A DNA stretch of 64,000 nucleotides from Advenella sp. S44 (GCF_002810445.1 NZ_NEXS01000003.1:434001-498000), one strand, 5' to 3'. Shown: positions 42,287 through 51,958, counted from the stretch's first letter. Numbers and translations: made by a program. The notes: generated by a model not told the origin, from the sequence alone.

Positions 42287-43729
42287 ATGCCGCAAGCCAC
42301 GAAATCCATATACATCAACGGCGTCTGGATAGAGTCAGAGAACGGGAAGCAGATTGATATGCTGGCACCCAGCAATGGAAAAAAAATCGGGGAAATATCG
42401 CGGGGCGACAAGGCTGATATCGATAAGGCGGTATTGGCTGCAAGAAGCGCATTCGAGGGTGTATGGGGGCAAATGACTGCAGTGGACCGAGGTAGATTGT
42501 TGTCCCGGCTTGGCGTAAAAATACTGGAAAACCTCGAACAATTGGCCTCGATCGAAGCGCAGGATACTGGCAAACCCATGACTCTGGCTCGCAACGACAT
42601 CGCAGCGACAGCGCGATACTTCGAATATTATGGCGGGGCGGCAGACAAAATTCATGGTGAGACCATACCGTTTTTGAACGGTTATCAAGTGATGATTCTT
42701 CGTGAACCACGGGGAGTGGCCGGACACATCATTCCGTGGAATTATCCGGCACAGATGTATGGGCGAACAATTGCGTGTGCATTGGCGGCAGGTAACACAA
42801 CAGTATTGAAGCCTGCCGAGGAGGCGTGTATGAGCATCATCAGGCTGACTGAACTTGCTCACGAAGTCGGTGTTCCGCCCGGCGTCATCAATCTCGTTAC
42901 CGGTTTGGGTGAAGAGGCCGGAGCTGCACTGTCTGCACACAACGGCATCGACTTTATGTCGTTCACGGGCTCACCTGAGGTCGGCACGCTCATTCAGAAG
43001 GCGGCGGCAGAGAATCACGTGCCGTGTGTCCTGGAGTTGGGTGGAAAATCGCCGCAGATTGTATTTGACGACGCCAATGTTGATGAGGCCATTCGAGTAA
43101 TCATTGCTGCGATTATTCAAAATACCGGGCAGACTTGCTCTGCGGGCAGTCGTGTGCTTGTGCAACGATCAATATTCGAAGAATTTGTGGATGCACTGGC
43201 AAAGCGTTTCAGGGCAATCAAGGTGGGCTCTCATGAGTCGGATCTGGACTGCGGTCCGGTAATCAGTCATGTCCAGTGTGAGCGCGTAAAAGGCTTTCTG
43301 GAAAGAGCGAAACAAAATGGTATCGAATTGATCGCCGAAGGCAGCCTGGATGCTACCGCGGTGGCATCCGGTTTTTACGTCACCCCCGCGCTACTGGGAC
43401 CCGTTGATCCCGCAAATGAGTTGGCTCAGGACGAAGTCTTCGGACCGGTATTGGCCGCGATTCCATTTGATGATGAAGACGATGCCATCGCGATTGCAAA
43501 CGGAACACAGTTTGGTCTGATCGCAGGCGTGTGGACTGAAAGCGGGGCGCGCCAGATCAGAATGGCCAAAAAACTACGCGTCGGTCAGGTGTATCTGAAT
43601 GCCTATGGGGCCGGGGGCGGAATCGAACTGCCATTTGGTGGATTCAAGAAAAGCGGTCATGGGCGCGAAAAGGGATTTGAAGCACTTAAGGAATATACGG
43701 TATCAAAAACAGTCGTCATTAAGCACTGA
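42287..43729 (+). CDS. NAD(P)-dependent aldehyde dehydrogenase
   Basis: 480 aa. Catalytic Cys in NTGQTCSAGSR, general base Glu in LELGGKSPQIVFDDAN, N-terminal GVAGHIIPWNYPAQMYGRT cofactor motif and C-terminal PFGGFKKSGHGREKG. Oxidises an aldehyde to the carboxylic acid; similar to betaine/gamma-aminobutyraldehyde-type dehydrogenases. AGGAGACA precedes ATG 42287; the in-frame extension to 42251 is rejected. Head of a cluster that continues with TRAP, ADH, CoA-transferase and lyase genes. Confidence 0.9.
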   Translation: MPQATKSIYINGVWIESENGKQIDMLAPSNGKKIGEISRGDKADIDKAVLAARSAFEGVWGQMTAVDRGRLLSRLGVKILENLEQLASIEAQDTGKPMTLARNDIAATARYFEYYGGAADKIHGETIPFLNGYQVMILREPRGVAGHIIPWNYPAQMYGRTIACALAAGNTTVLKPAEEACMSIIRLTELAHEVGVPPGVINLVTGLGEEAGAALSAHNGIDFMSFTGSPEVGTLIQKAAAENHVPCVLELGGKSPQIVFDDANVDEAIRVIIAAIIQNTGQTCSAGSRVLVQRSIFEEFVDALAKRFRAIKVGSHESDLDCGPVISHVQCERVKGFLERAKQNGIELIAEGSLDATAVASGFYVTPALLGPVDPANELAQDEVFGPVLAAIPFDDEDDAIAIANGTQFGLIAGVWTESGARQIRMAKKLRVGQVYLNAYGAGGGIELPFGGFKKSGHGREKGFEALKEYTVSKTVVIKH

Positions 43730-43815
43730 CCTGATTGACGTTGCGAGACATGTCGCATTTGATTCGGTAAGAGACAGGAAACAAGCTGTCCGGACGTTTG
43801 GCTGAGAATAATAAT

Positions 43816-43845
43816 TTTCTGTATCTGTTTATGCATATACAGAAA
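43816..43845. promoter_or_regulatory. Inverted repeat upstream of the TRAP receptor gene
   Basis: TTTCTGTAT (43816-43824) and ATACAGAAA (43837-43845) are exact reverse complements around a 12-bp spacer, 38 bp before the receptor start. Likely operator of the adjacent regulator (LysR at 49970 or another). Confidence 0.5.
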
Positions 43846-43882
43846 TATATGCGCATGTGAAAAATCTAATTAGGAGACAAAA

Positions 43883-44911
43883 ATGCACAAGCTATCCAAG
43901 CGTAGCGCCATCATGCTACTGGTGGCCGGTTTCGCCCTGACGCTCTTGGCGGAGCAGTCGGTGAATGCAGCGCCTATTAAACTACGGCTTGCTCACGTTT
44001 TCGCCATTGGCAGTCCGGTCGATGAATCCAGTAAGCAGTTTGCCAATATCATTAAAGAAAAGACCAGTGGTGAAATAGAAATCTCGGTGTTTCCCAACAG
44101 CCAGCTTGGCGGAGACGAAGCGATTGCCCGCGATATATCTCGAGGGTCCCTGGATATCGCCTTTGTCAATCCCGGCTCTCTCTCGGGGCTGGATCCTTTG
44201 CTCGATATTCATTACCTTCCCTATATCGTGGCCGACTTTACGCAGGCCGACAAGATCTTTTATAACCCTGACGGCATTATCCAGCGGACGTTAAGAGAAA
44301 CGTTGAAGAAACACAAAATGGAGTCGCTGGGTTTTTTCGAGCTTGAATTCCGTGCGTTGACCAATTCAAAGCATCCGGTCGAGACTGTTGCAGATCTCAA
44401 GGGCCTGAAAGTACGGGTGCCAGGCTCGGCCGGAATTCGTGGATTCTTTGACGAAGCTGGTGCGCAGGCAGTGACCATGCCGTTCCCGGAGCTATTTACA
44501 GCACTGCAACAGGGAACGGTAGATGGTCAGGACAACGGTGCAAGCATTACGCATAATTCACGTTTGTTCGAAGCGCAGAAGTTCATGACTGAACTCAATC
44601 ACGTCTATGCAATGGGAGCGATTGTCTCCAGCCAGCGTGTCTGGAACAGACTTGACGATTCGCAAAAGGAACTCTTCCGGGAAACAGCAGCAAAGGTATC
44701 GGCTGAAGAAATCATGAAAAATCGGCAGATGAATGCGGAATACATGGAAAAAATCGCAGCCGGTGGCGTCAAAATACACAAGCTCACACCGCAGGCGCTG
44801 GCTCAGTTTAAAGCGCTAGGAGAAAAAGTATGGGAGAAGCTGACGCCGGTTTATGGTGAAAAGCGCATCAAGGCACTTCGGGCGGAAGTGCAGGCGCTGG
44901 CAAAAAAGTGA
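43883..44911 (+). CDS. TRAP transporter solute receptor (DctP family)
   Basis: 342 aa. Signal peptide ending VNAA, then IKLRLAHVFAIGSPVDESSKQFA and SGEIEISVFPNSQLGGDEA, standard DctP. The Arg of LKVRVPGSAG is the expected carboxylate-binding residue. GGAGACAAAA precedes the ATG. Periplasmic, with DctQ and DctM genes following directly. Confidence 0.92.
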   Translation: MHKLSKRSAIMLLVAGFALTLLAEQSVNAAPIKLRLAHVFAIGSPVDESSKQFANIIKEKTSGEIEISVFPNSQLGGDEAIARDISRGSLDIAFVNPGSLSGLDPLLDIHYLPYIVADFTQADKIFYNPDGIIQRTLRETLKKHKMESLGFFELEFRALTNSKHPVETVADLKGLKVRVPGSAGIRGFFDEAGAQAVTMPFPELFTALQQGTVDGQDNGASITHNSRLFEAQKFMTELNHVYAMGAIVSSQRVWNRLDDSQKELFRETAAKVSAEEIMKNRQMNAEYMEKIAAGGVKIHKLTPQALAQFKALGEKVWEKLTPVYGEKRIKALRAEVQALAKK

Positions 44912-44941
44912 AGCAACAAGCAAGGAACACGAGGAGATGCT

Positions 44942-45472
44942 ATGCAACAGGGAAGCAGACTGGCCGTGGGTATGGCATGGATTGAATGCAGGCTATATAC
45001 AGTTGAGAAATTCTTATGTTCTTTAGGCCTGATGGTCATGCTCCTGACGATATTTCTAAGCGTTTGCGTAAGGTACTTCAACCTGCCGCTGCCAAACGTT
45101 TCCGAATGGGCGCTGGTCGCCATGTCGCCATTGACTTTTGTGGGAGCGGCAATGTGTACCAGGCTTGGGCAGCACATCGCGGTCGATTTCGTGAATCAGT
45201 CTCGCTCAGTGATGCTCAGAAAGTGTGCACATCTTCTTGTGTCCTTGTTGTTACTGTTGTTCTCCGGGATATACACCTGGCTCGCGTGGATGTTACTGGA
45301 TGACGCAATATCGTCGGGAGAAACAATGATTGATTTGGGTACGCCAGTTGCTATTCCCATTTTTTGCTACTTTTTTGGCATGCTATTGATGTTGATCCAC
45401 GCCTTATGTCAATTAACGCGGGCTGCGACATTCAGTGCCTTGCCCGAACTCGCAACTGCGGGAGTGGAGTGA
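44942..45472 (+). CDS. TRAP transporter small membrane subunit (DctQ)
   Basis: 176 aa with four membrane helices; NVSEWALVAMSPLTFVGAAMCTRLGQHIAVDF is the DctQ family core. Starts 30 bp after the receptor gene, and its stop overlaps the DctM start (TGATG). Works with the large subunit downstream. Confidence 0.88.
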   Translation: MQQGSRLAVGMAWIECRLYTVEKFLCSLGLMVMLLTIFLSVCVRYFNLPLPNVSEWALVAMSPLTFVGAAMCTRLGQHIAVDFVNQSRSVMLRKCAHLLVSLLLLLFSGIYTWLAWMLLDDAISSGETMIDLGTPVAIPIFCYFFGMLLMLIHALCQLTRAATFSALPELATAGVE

Positions 45473-46761
45473 TGATTGTCTCTATTCTTCTGCTACTGCT
45501 TGTTGTCGGTACGCCTATTGGCATTGCATTCGCGCTGATCGCCATGGTCAATGCGGAGTCATGGAATATCGACCCGTTCACACTGGCGGCATTGCCCTAT
45601 GATACGGTCAACTCATTTCCTTTGCTTGCCATTCCCCTATTTCTACTGGTAGGAGAACTGATGAATAGAGGTGGGCTTGTAGCCCAACTCATATCAGTAT
45701 GTGATATTTTTTTAAACAAAGTCAGAGCGCCGCTTGGTCATATCATGATTTTTGCCAGTGCGCTGATGGGGGCTATCACCGGATCATCAGTGGCGACAGT
45801 AGCCGCTATCGGCAGTACGGTGGGCAGCGAAATGCGCAAGCGTGGATATCCCGTCGGATATATTGCTGCTCTGAATGCCGCTGCCGGTTTGCTCGGCGTT
45901 CTGATTCCACCTTCTATCCCATTGATTTTATACGGATCGATTGTGGGCGTTTCCATTACCAAGCTTTTTATGGCGTCCCTGATGCCGGGCCTGCTGACCA
46001 TTGTCGTGTTCTGCATCATTCATTTGGCTTTGTCCCGGCGGGTATTAAAGGACGGACAGGAAACGAGGGCAGAAGATACGCTGACAGATATAGGTATCGG
46101 TCGAAAGCCCGTTCAGACCATTGTTCATGCCGTGCCGGCCCTGTTACTCCCCGTACTGGTGCTGGGCGGAATCTATTCAGGCATATTTACGCCAACAGAA
46201 GCCGCAGCAGTTGCAGGCGTCTATGCCATGGTTGTTACGGTGATATCGCGTAAAGCAGGCAAAGGAGACATGCGCAGAATATTTGAAAAAGCGGTTCTTG
46301 CCACGGCAGCCATTCTTGTCATCATTGCATTTACCAGCGTATTTAACCGAGCCATGGTGCTTGAACAAATACCGCAAAGTATCGCAGATTTCACGACGAC
46401 ATTCACCGGCAACCCATTCCTGTTTCTGCTTGTCGTCAATATCGCGCTTATCCTGGTCGGGATGTTTATGGAGACAAATGCTGCCACTTTGCTGATGGGC
46501 CCTTTGCTGGCGCCTGCGGCTATCCGGTTTGGTGTTGACCCTGTGCATTTCGGAATCATACTCGTTACCAATATTGAAATTGGCCTGCTTACGCCGCCAT
46601 TGGCTGCAAATCTGTACGTAGCAGCAAGAACGAACAATGCCAGGCTGTCCGCAATGATGCGATATACCTGGTGGTTTCTGGGGGGAACATTGCTGATGCT
46701 TATGCTGATTACTTTTATTCCCCAACTGACCATGTGGCCCAATTATTTTAAGGTGAGCTGA
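45472..46761 (+). CDS. TRAP transporter large membrane subunit (DctM)
   Basis: 429 aa. AIPLFLLVGELMNRGGLVAQLI, SALMGAITGSSVATVAAIGSTV and PPSIPLILYGSIVGVSITKLF are canonical DctM segments; about twelve helices. ATG 45472 overlaps the DctQ stop; the in-frame extension to 45364 is rejected. Sodium-dependent import. Confidence 0.92.
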   Translation: MIVSILLLLLVVGTPIGIAFALIAMVNAESWNIDPFTLAALPYDTVNSFPLLAIPLFLLVGELMNRGGLVAQLISVCDIFLNKVRAPLGHIMIFASALMGAITGSSVATVAAIGSTVGSEMRKRGYPVGYIAALNAAAGLLGVLIPPSIPLILYGSIVGVSITKLFMASLMPGLLTIVVFCIIHLALSRRVLKDGQETRAEDTLTDIGIGRKPVQTIVHAVPALLLPVLVLGGIYSGIFTPTEAAAVAGVYAMVVTVISRKAGKGDMRRIFEKAVLATAAILVIIAFTSVFNRAMVLEQIPQSIADFTTTFTGNPFLFLLVVNIALILVGMFMETNAATLLMGPLLAPAAIRFGVDPVHFGIILVTNIEIGLLTPPLAANLYVAARTNNARLSAMMRYTWWFLGGTLLMLMLITFIPQLTMWPNYFKVS

Positions 46762-46763
46762 TT

Positions 46764-47879
46764 ATGTCATACGTGATACCTGAGTATTCCCGCGCCGCTG
46801 TATTAAGAGCTTTCAAGACGCCGCTTAATATTGAAGATGTGCCTGTGCCGACCACCCTTGAGCCCGGTAGCGCTCTGGTGAAAATGGATGCCTGTTCGAT
46901 ATGTGGTACAGATGTTCATTTGTGGCAGGGGTCGCTGTCGCTGAAAGTGGATTTGCCGGTCATTATCGGCCATGAGATGGTCGGCACCATGGTCGCCTTT
47001 GGCGATGGCGCTCGCCAGGATTCGGTAGGCAATGCATTGAAGCCCGGTGATCGTGTCGTATACACGCATACATCTTGCGGTAGTTGCTTCTTCTGTACAA
47101 CTGCTCGGTCTCCTACTTTGTGTATTAATCGAAAAGCCTATATGTACGAGACGATGGCAAAAGCGCCGTATCTGCTTGGCGGCTTTTCCGAGTATGGGTA
47201 TATCATGCCGGAAGCAGGACGTCTAAAAGTGCCTGATAATGTGTCTAGTGAGCTGGCCAGCTTGTCAAGCTGCGCATTGCGATCGGTCATGAATGCCTTC
47301 TCGCAGGTGGGGCAGATTGAGCCATATCAGACAGTTGTGATACAGGGCGCCGGCCCATTGGGATTGCTGGCCGCTGCCAACGCAAAGGTACGTGGCGCCA
47401 AGGTGGTGATCGTAATCGGTTCGCCCGCTGCACGTCTAGAGCTGGCCCGGGAGTTCGGCGCCGATGTCTGTATTCCCGTTGAAGGTACCACAGATCAGGA
47501 AAGGCTTGATACCGTTCTCATGCATACGCAAGGGCGAGGGGCCGACATTGTGATGGAGTTTACGGGTGTGCCGGCGGCTTTCTCAGAAGGGCTGATGCTG
47601 TGCCGCAAGGGGGCGCGATATCTTGTTGTTGGTCAGTTGGGAGAAGGCAAAACGCAATTTCAACCGTCCATGATCGTCAAGAAAAATATCAACGTCATCG
47701 GCTCTTTCTCGGGCGACGCGCGCAGCTACTCCCTGGCGCTGCAATTCATGGATCGTCATATGCATAATTTTCCATTTGAGCGCATGATTACAGGCCGCTA
47801 TACCCTGGACGCTGTCAATACCGCAATGGAAAGAATGAAGGGCTATCAGGAAATTAAACCTGTTATTACATTCTCTTGA
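46764..47879 (+). CDS. Zinc-dependent alcohol dehydrogenase (MDR family)
   Basis: 371 aa. Catalytic zinc ligands in CSICGTDVHLWQG and GHEMVG; structural zinc Cys set in HTSCGSCFFCTTARSPTLC; Rossmann QGAGPLGLLAAANAK. Oxidises a secondary alcohol or polyol, producing a ketone or aldehyde. Two bp after DctM, so co-transcribed with the TRAP transporter and the CoA-transferase/lyase pair. Confidence 0.9.
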   Translation: MSYVIPEYSRAAVLRAFKTPLNIEDVPVPTTLEPGSALVKMDACSICGTDVHLWQGSLSLKVDLPVIIGHEMVGTMVAFGDGARQDSVGNALKPGDRVVYTHTSCGSCFFCTTARSPTLCINRKAYMYETMAKAPYLLGGFSEYGYIMPEAGRLKVPDNVSSELASLSSCALRSVMNAFSQVGQIEPYQTVVIQGAGPLGLLAAANAKVRGAKVVIVIGSPAARLELAREFGADVCIPVEGTTDQERLDTVLMHTQGRGADIVMEFTGVPAAFSEGLMLCRKGARYLVVGQLGEGKTQFQPSMIVKKNINVIGSFSGDARSYSLALQFMDRHMHNFPFERMITGRYTLDAVNTAMERMKGYQEIKPVITFS

Positions 47880-47888
47880 AGGACCGGG

Positions 47889-49064
47889 ATGATTCATCAA
47901 TTCAATGAAAGTGAAAAGGGCCCCCTTGACGGCGTACGGGTTCTGGATTTGTCAAGATTGGTTGCCGGCAACATGCTCACCTTATTCCTTGCAGATTTTG
48001 GCGCAGACGTCATAAAAATAGAAAAGGACGGCAAAGGGGATGATTTGAGAAGCTGGAAGGAATCGGATGAACCGATTTACTGGAAAATCTACGGGCGCAA
48101 CAAACGCTCCATGATTCTGGATCTTAAGTCGGAGCCGGGCAGGCAGGCGTTGAAGAAATTGGCCTCACACGCGGATATTCTGGTTGAAAATTTTGTTCCT
48201 GGCGGCCTGGAGAAAATGGGTCTTGGACCGCAAGTGTTACTCGAGGCAAATCCGAAATTGGTCATTGTCCGCGTGTCCGGTTGGGGCCAGACCGGCCCGT
48301 TTAGCCACAAGCCCGGTTTCGGAACGCTGGTAGAAGCGATGTCGGGGTTTTCCTATTTGAACGGTCACGCTGATAAGCCTCCGACCCTGCCGCCACTGGC
48401 CTTGGCAGACATGATTGCTGGCGTATATGGGGCCGCAGGCGTGTTGACTGCGCTGAGGGCAGCGGAAAAAGAAGGCATCGGGCAGGTTATCGATTTGTCG
48501 CTGTTCGAGCCTATTTTTTCTTTTATTTCCTCCGAGGCGCTTAAGTATCAGTTGTCAGGTGTGCCGACCATGCGTTCTGGAAACCAGTCGTCACATACGG
48601 CGCCGCGCAATGTGTATGAATGCAGCGATGGAAAATTCGTGGCGATGTCCGGCTCAATGCAATCGATGGCGCTGAGAATCCTGGACACTATCGGTCGCCC
48701 GGAACTGAAGGTGGACAAACGGTTTCATGATAATGACGCGCGGGTTGAACACAGAGATGAGCTGGATTTGATTATTGGTGACTTTATAAAGCAGAAAACT
48801 CAGCAGGAGAATCTGGCGCTGTTTGAGGCCGCGGGCGTCACAGTCGGACCGGTGTGCTCGGTTGCCGACCTGGTTGACAGCCATTATATCCAGAGGCGTG
48901 AAGTGATGGTTCAACTGCAAGACGATGACCTGGGTAGCATTACGACACATAATATAGTGCCGCGCTTGAACCGGACCCCAGGCCACTTTTTTCGAGCAGC
49001 GCCGTCTCTAGGTCAGCATACCAAGGAAATAATTAAGCAATTCGGATTGGAGAATATGCTATGA
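47889..49064 (+). CDS. CaiB/BaiF-family CoA-transferase
   Basis: 391 aa. GPLDGVRVLDLSRLVAGNMLTL, NKRSMILDLKSEPGRQAL and PPLALADMIAGVYGA with the catalytic Asp174 mark class III CoA-transferases. Activates a carboxylate using succinyl-CoA or acetyl-CoA as donor. The stop overlaps the lyase gene by four bases, implying that the CoA ester formed is cleaved by that enzyme. Confidence 0.88.
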   Translation: MIHQFNESEKGPLDGVRVLDLSRLVAGNMLTLFLADFGADVIKIEKDGKGDDLRSWKESDEPIYWKIYGRNKRSMILDLKSEPGRQALKKLASHADILVENFVPGGLEKMGLGPQVLLEANPKLVIVRVSGWGQTGPFSHKPGFGTLVEAMSGFSYLNGHADKPPTLPPLALADMIAGVYGAAGVLTALRAAEKEGIGQVIDLSLFEPIFSFISSEALKYQLSGVPTMRSGNQSSHTAPRNVYECSDGKFVAMSGSMQSMALRILDTIGRPELKVDKRFHDNDARVEHRDELDLIIGDFIKQKTQQENLALFEAAGVTVGPVCSVADLVDSHYIQRREVMVQLQDDDLGSITTHNIVPRLNRTPGHFFRAAPSLGQHTKEIIKQFGLENML

Positions 49065-49951
49065 ACGATAAACAGATTCGGTGGCGATCTTTGCTCTTTG
49101 TGCCGGCAACCAGCGACCGCTTTGTGCAGAGTGCCACAAAGCAGCGAGCCGATGCTCTGCAGATTGATCTGGAGGACAGTATCCCCCTGACTGACAAGGC
49201 GCAGGCACGAGCCAATGTGCATAACATTTCAGAGAAATTTGCCAATGCCGGCTTTGATGTTGTGGTTCGGATCAATCGCGGCTGGCGGCATGCTGTCCGG
49301 GATCTGGAGCACTCGGTTAACAAAAACGTGAAAGCAATCTGTCTGCCCAAAGTCCCGGACGCCGGATATGTGCAATCAATTTCCGAAGTCATAGGCGAAC
49401 TCGAACAGGAAAGGGGGTTGGAACAGGGCGCGATCAGATTGATTACGATGATCGAAGACGCCCTGGGTCTGTCAAACATTAATGATATTGCCGCCGCTGA
49501 CGCCAGGGTCTGCGCACTGATTGTTGGCGCCGAAGACCTCGCAGTGTCGCTGCAGTCGGATGTTTGCTCGGACGCGCTGTATGTTCCGAATATGCTGGCC
49601 GTCATTGCTTGCCGCAAGGCAGGAATTTTGCCCATTGGCTTTGTCGGCTCAATTGCTGACTTCAATGACGAAGAAGTGTTTCGAACTAAAATCCGGCAGG
49701 CGCGGTCGATGGGGTTTGAAGCATCCTTTTGTATTCATCCGAAGCAGGTTGACATTGTCAATGAAACATTCATGCCGGACGCCAATGAAATCTCTCATGC
49801 CCGAATTATTATGGAAGAATATGAAAAGCATGCCAGTCTGGGCAAGGGCGCTTTCACGGTAAACGGGCGTATGGTTGATCTGCCAGTACTTCTTCAGGCA
49901 AAAAACATCATGGATAAGGTACATATGTATAATAGAGCCGACTGCCCGTAA
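49061..49951 (+). CDS. CitE-like lyase (HpcH/HpaI aldolase/citrate lyase family)
   Basis: 296 aa. LLFVPATSDRFVQSATKQRADALQIDLEDSI is the CitE family opening; LITMIEDALGL and LIVGAEDLAVSL hold the metal-binding Glu and Asp. Members cleave 3-hydroxyacyl-CoA esters such as malyl-CoA or citramalyl-CoA to a 2-oxo acid and an acyl-CoA. Coupled to the CoA-transferase upstream, which supports a CoA-ester substrate. Confidence 0.87.
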   Translation: MNDKQIRWRSLLFVPATSDRFVQSATKQRADALQIDLEDSIPLTDKAQARANVHNISEKFANAGFDVVVRINRGWRHAVRDLEHSVNKNVKAICLPKVPDAGYVQSISEVIGELEQERGLEQGAIRLITMIEDALGLSNINDIAAADARVCALIVGAEDLAVSLQSDVCSDALYVPNMLAVIACRKAGILPIGFVGSIADFNDEEVFRTKIRQARSMGFEASFCIHPKQVDIVNETFMPDANEISHARIIMEEYEKHASLGKGAFTVNGRMVDLPVLLQAKNIMDKVHMYNRADCP

Positions 49952-49969
49952 CCGGAAATTTCCCCTCTC

Positions 49970-50914
49970 ATGAATCTGCGTCAGCTTGCCTATTTCGTCG
50001 CCGTTGCAGAGCAGCGATCTATACAAAAGGCGTCGGCTGTTCTGCATATATCGCAGCCCTCTGTTAGTACGCAGATCAAGCTTCTTGAAGAGGAATTGCA
50101 GGCTCAGTTACTGGAGCGACGACAGAGCGGGACCGTTCTTACCCCAGAAGGGGAGCTGTTTCTGAGCTATGCAAGAACAGCGCTGGATGCGCTGGATGCC
50201 GCGAAAATCAGTCTGCGCGCTAAAACATCATCGGAAGTTGGCAAGGTGGTTGTCGGTATACCCGGCTCTCTGAGTACTGTACTGAGTCTGCCGCTGGTGA
50301 GGCAGGTACAGCTTGAGTGTCCCAATATTCGGCTCAAGCTCGTGTCTGGCCTGTCTGGCCATCTGGCAAAGTGGATTGAAGATGGGGACGTTGACTTCGG
50401 CCTGGTGCACGGCATTCCCCAAGAGAGCGGGCTGGATTTTGACTTTCTTATGCGCGAACATTTGTTTCTTGTGTCTTCGTTCGGAAACGCGAGCCTTCAA
50501 TCGAAATGTACCGCAGAGGGTGACATTCCGTTTGCTCATTTGCATAATCTGCCGCTTGTGCTGCCAGGCAAAGAACACGGACTCAGACGCATCGTAGAAG
50601 AGCAGGCCCGACTTGTTGGCGTCAAGCTCTATATCCGAACGGAACTGGATGCCCATGAGTTGCTGGCCGAATGGGTAAAAGACACCGCCGACTGCGCCGT
50701 GTTGTCATTGGCTGCATTGAAGATGCATGGGGATATCAACGATTTTTTCATCGCTCGTATTGTCGATCCGGTTATTGAGCGTCGGGTATCAATTGCCTAT
50801 GCAAGTAAAAGGCCACTGAGCAGGGCCAGCCGCAGAGTCGAGGGAATTTTGCGTAATTTGCTGTTGACCGAGATTAATAAAGGCTGGTGGAAGTATGCTA
50901 CGTTGAACAGTTGA
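49970..50914 (+). CDS. LysR-family transcriptional regulator
   Basis: 314 aa. MNLRQLAYFVAVAEQRSIQK and ASAVLHISQPSVSTQIKLLEEEL form the helix-turn-helix, with a C-terminal effector domain. It lies 18 bp after the lyase gene on the same strand, likely part of the same transcription unit and its regulator. Followed by a strong terminator. Confidence 0.85.
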   Translation: MNLRQLAYFVAVAEQRSIQKASAVLHISQPSVSTQIKLLEEELQAQLLERRQSGTVLTPEGELFLSYARTALDALDAAKISLRAKTSSEVGKVVVGIPGSLSTVLSLPLVRQVQLECPNIRLKLVSGLSGHLAKWIEDGDVDFGLVHGIPQESGLDFDFLMREHLFLVSSFGNASLQSKCTAEGDIPFAHLHNLPLVLPGKEHGLRRIVEEQARLVGVKLYIRTELDAHELLAEWVKDTADCAVLSLAALKMHGDINDFFIARIVDPVIERRVSIAYASKRPLSRASRRVEGILRNLLLTEINKGWWKYATLNS

Positions 50915-50944
50915 GCGTCGCTTGATCGCTTTGGGAACAATGGT

Positions 50945-50985
50945 CGGCACCTGACTGCTTTATCTGCAGCGGTGCCGGTTTTTTT
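50945..50985. terminator. Rho-independent terminator between convergent genes
   Basis: CGGCACC (50945-50951) and GGTGCCG (50971-50977), with an inner CTGC/GCAG, followed by seven T. Serves the LysR gene and abuts the stop of the Bug gene on the other strand. Confidence 0.9.
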
Positions 50986-51958
50986 ACTCGTTAACGTGGA
51001 TATTGTTATCCCTGATCAGTTTTGCAAATCGCTCAACTTCGGAATTGATCAACTGCTTAAGCGCTGCGGGGCCACGCTCCTCTTTTGGAGGAATGGGTGC
51101 GGCAAACGTCTCCATTTTTGCAATGACATCGTTGTTGCTAAAGGAGGCTTCAAGTGCCGCCGAAAGCTTATCGATAACTGCCGACGGCGTTCCTTTTGGG
51201 GCAACGATGGCATTCCAGACTTTCATGTCGAACGCCGGCACGCCTGCTTCCTTGAACGTGGGAACGTTGGGTAGTTGTTCGACCCGCTTGTCACCGGAGA
51301 TGGCGATGGGCAGGATGCGCCCACCTTTGCTTGCCGGAATCATGGTTACAGTCTGGTCAATGACGGCGTCAAGAGTGCCGGCCATAAGATCTGCGATGGA
51401 CGGTCCTGCACCCCGATAGGAGATTTGTTCAACGTTGCCGTTGGTCACGCTGTTGAAGTACACAGATGAAATATGGCCCGTCGAACCCGCTCCAGAATTG
51501 CCGAAATTAAGCTGCTTTTGAGAACCTTGTGATTTTTCCAATAATTGTTTCATGTTTTTTATACCGCTCTTCTGGCTGACCGATAGTACCATCGGTACGC
51601 TGGCGACAAGGCCGATTGGCTCCAGGTCGCGGCGGGGATCATAATTGGCTTTTGGGTAGAGAGTGCCAGCAATGGCGAAATTGCCCATATTGCCAAATGA
51701 AATAGTATAACCATCTGCGTTGGCGTGCATGAGTTTCTGCAGGCCGATGATGCCGCCGCCGCCACCGACGTTTTCGACAACGATGGTCTGGTCAAGCGCC
51801 TTGCCCATGGCGTCAGCGATAACACGTGCAAGTGCATCTGTGGATCCGCCAGGCGCATACGGAACAATCATGGAAATGGGTCTTGAAGGATAATCGTTTG
51901 CTTGGGCCACTGTTGGCAGTAATAATGAGGCTATGATTACAGCTGGTATTTTGTTCAT
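50984..51958 (-). CDS. Bug-family TctC-like solute receptor
   Basis: 324 aa. Short signal peptide ending VAQA, then NDYPSRPISMIVPYAPGGSTDALARV and VENVGGGGGIIGLQKL. Periplasmic carboxylate receptor. Downstream of the oxidoreductase/PcaC-like pair (110-bp gap) on the same strand; probably part of that unit. No TctAB nearby. Confidence 0.9.
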   Translation of the reverse strand: MNKIPAVIIASLLLPTVAQANDYPSRPISMIVPYAPGGSTDALARVIADAMGKALDQTIVVENVGGGGGIIGLQKLMHANADGYTISFGNMGNFAIAGTLYPKANYDPRRDLEPIGLVASVPMVLSVSQKSGIKNMKQLLEKSQGSQKQLNFGNSGAGSTGHISSVYFNSVTNGNVEQISYRGAGPSIADLMAGTLDAVIDQTVTMIPASKGGRILPIAISGDKRVEQLPNVPTFKEAGVPAFDMKVWNAIVAPKGTPSAVIDKLSAALEASFSNNDVIAKMETFAAPIPPKEERGPAALKQLINSEVERFAKLIRDNNIHVNE

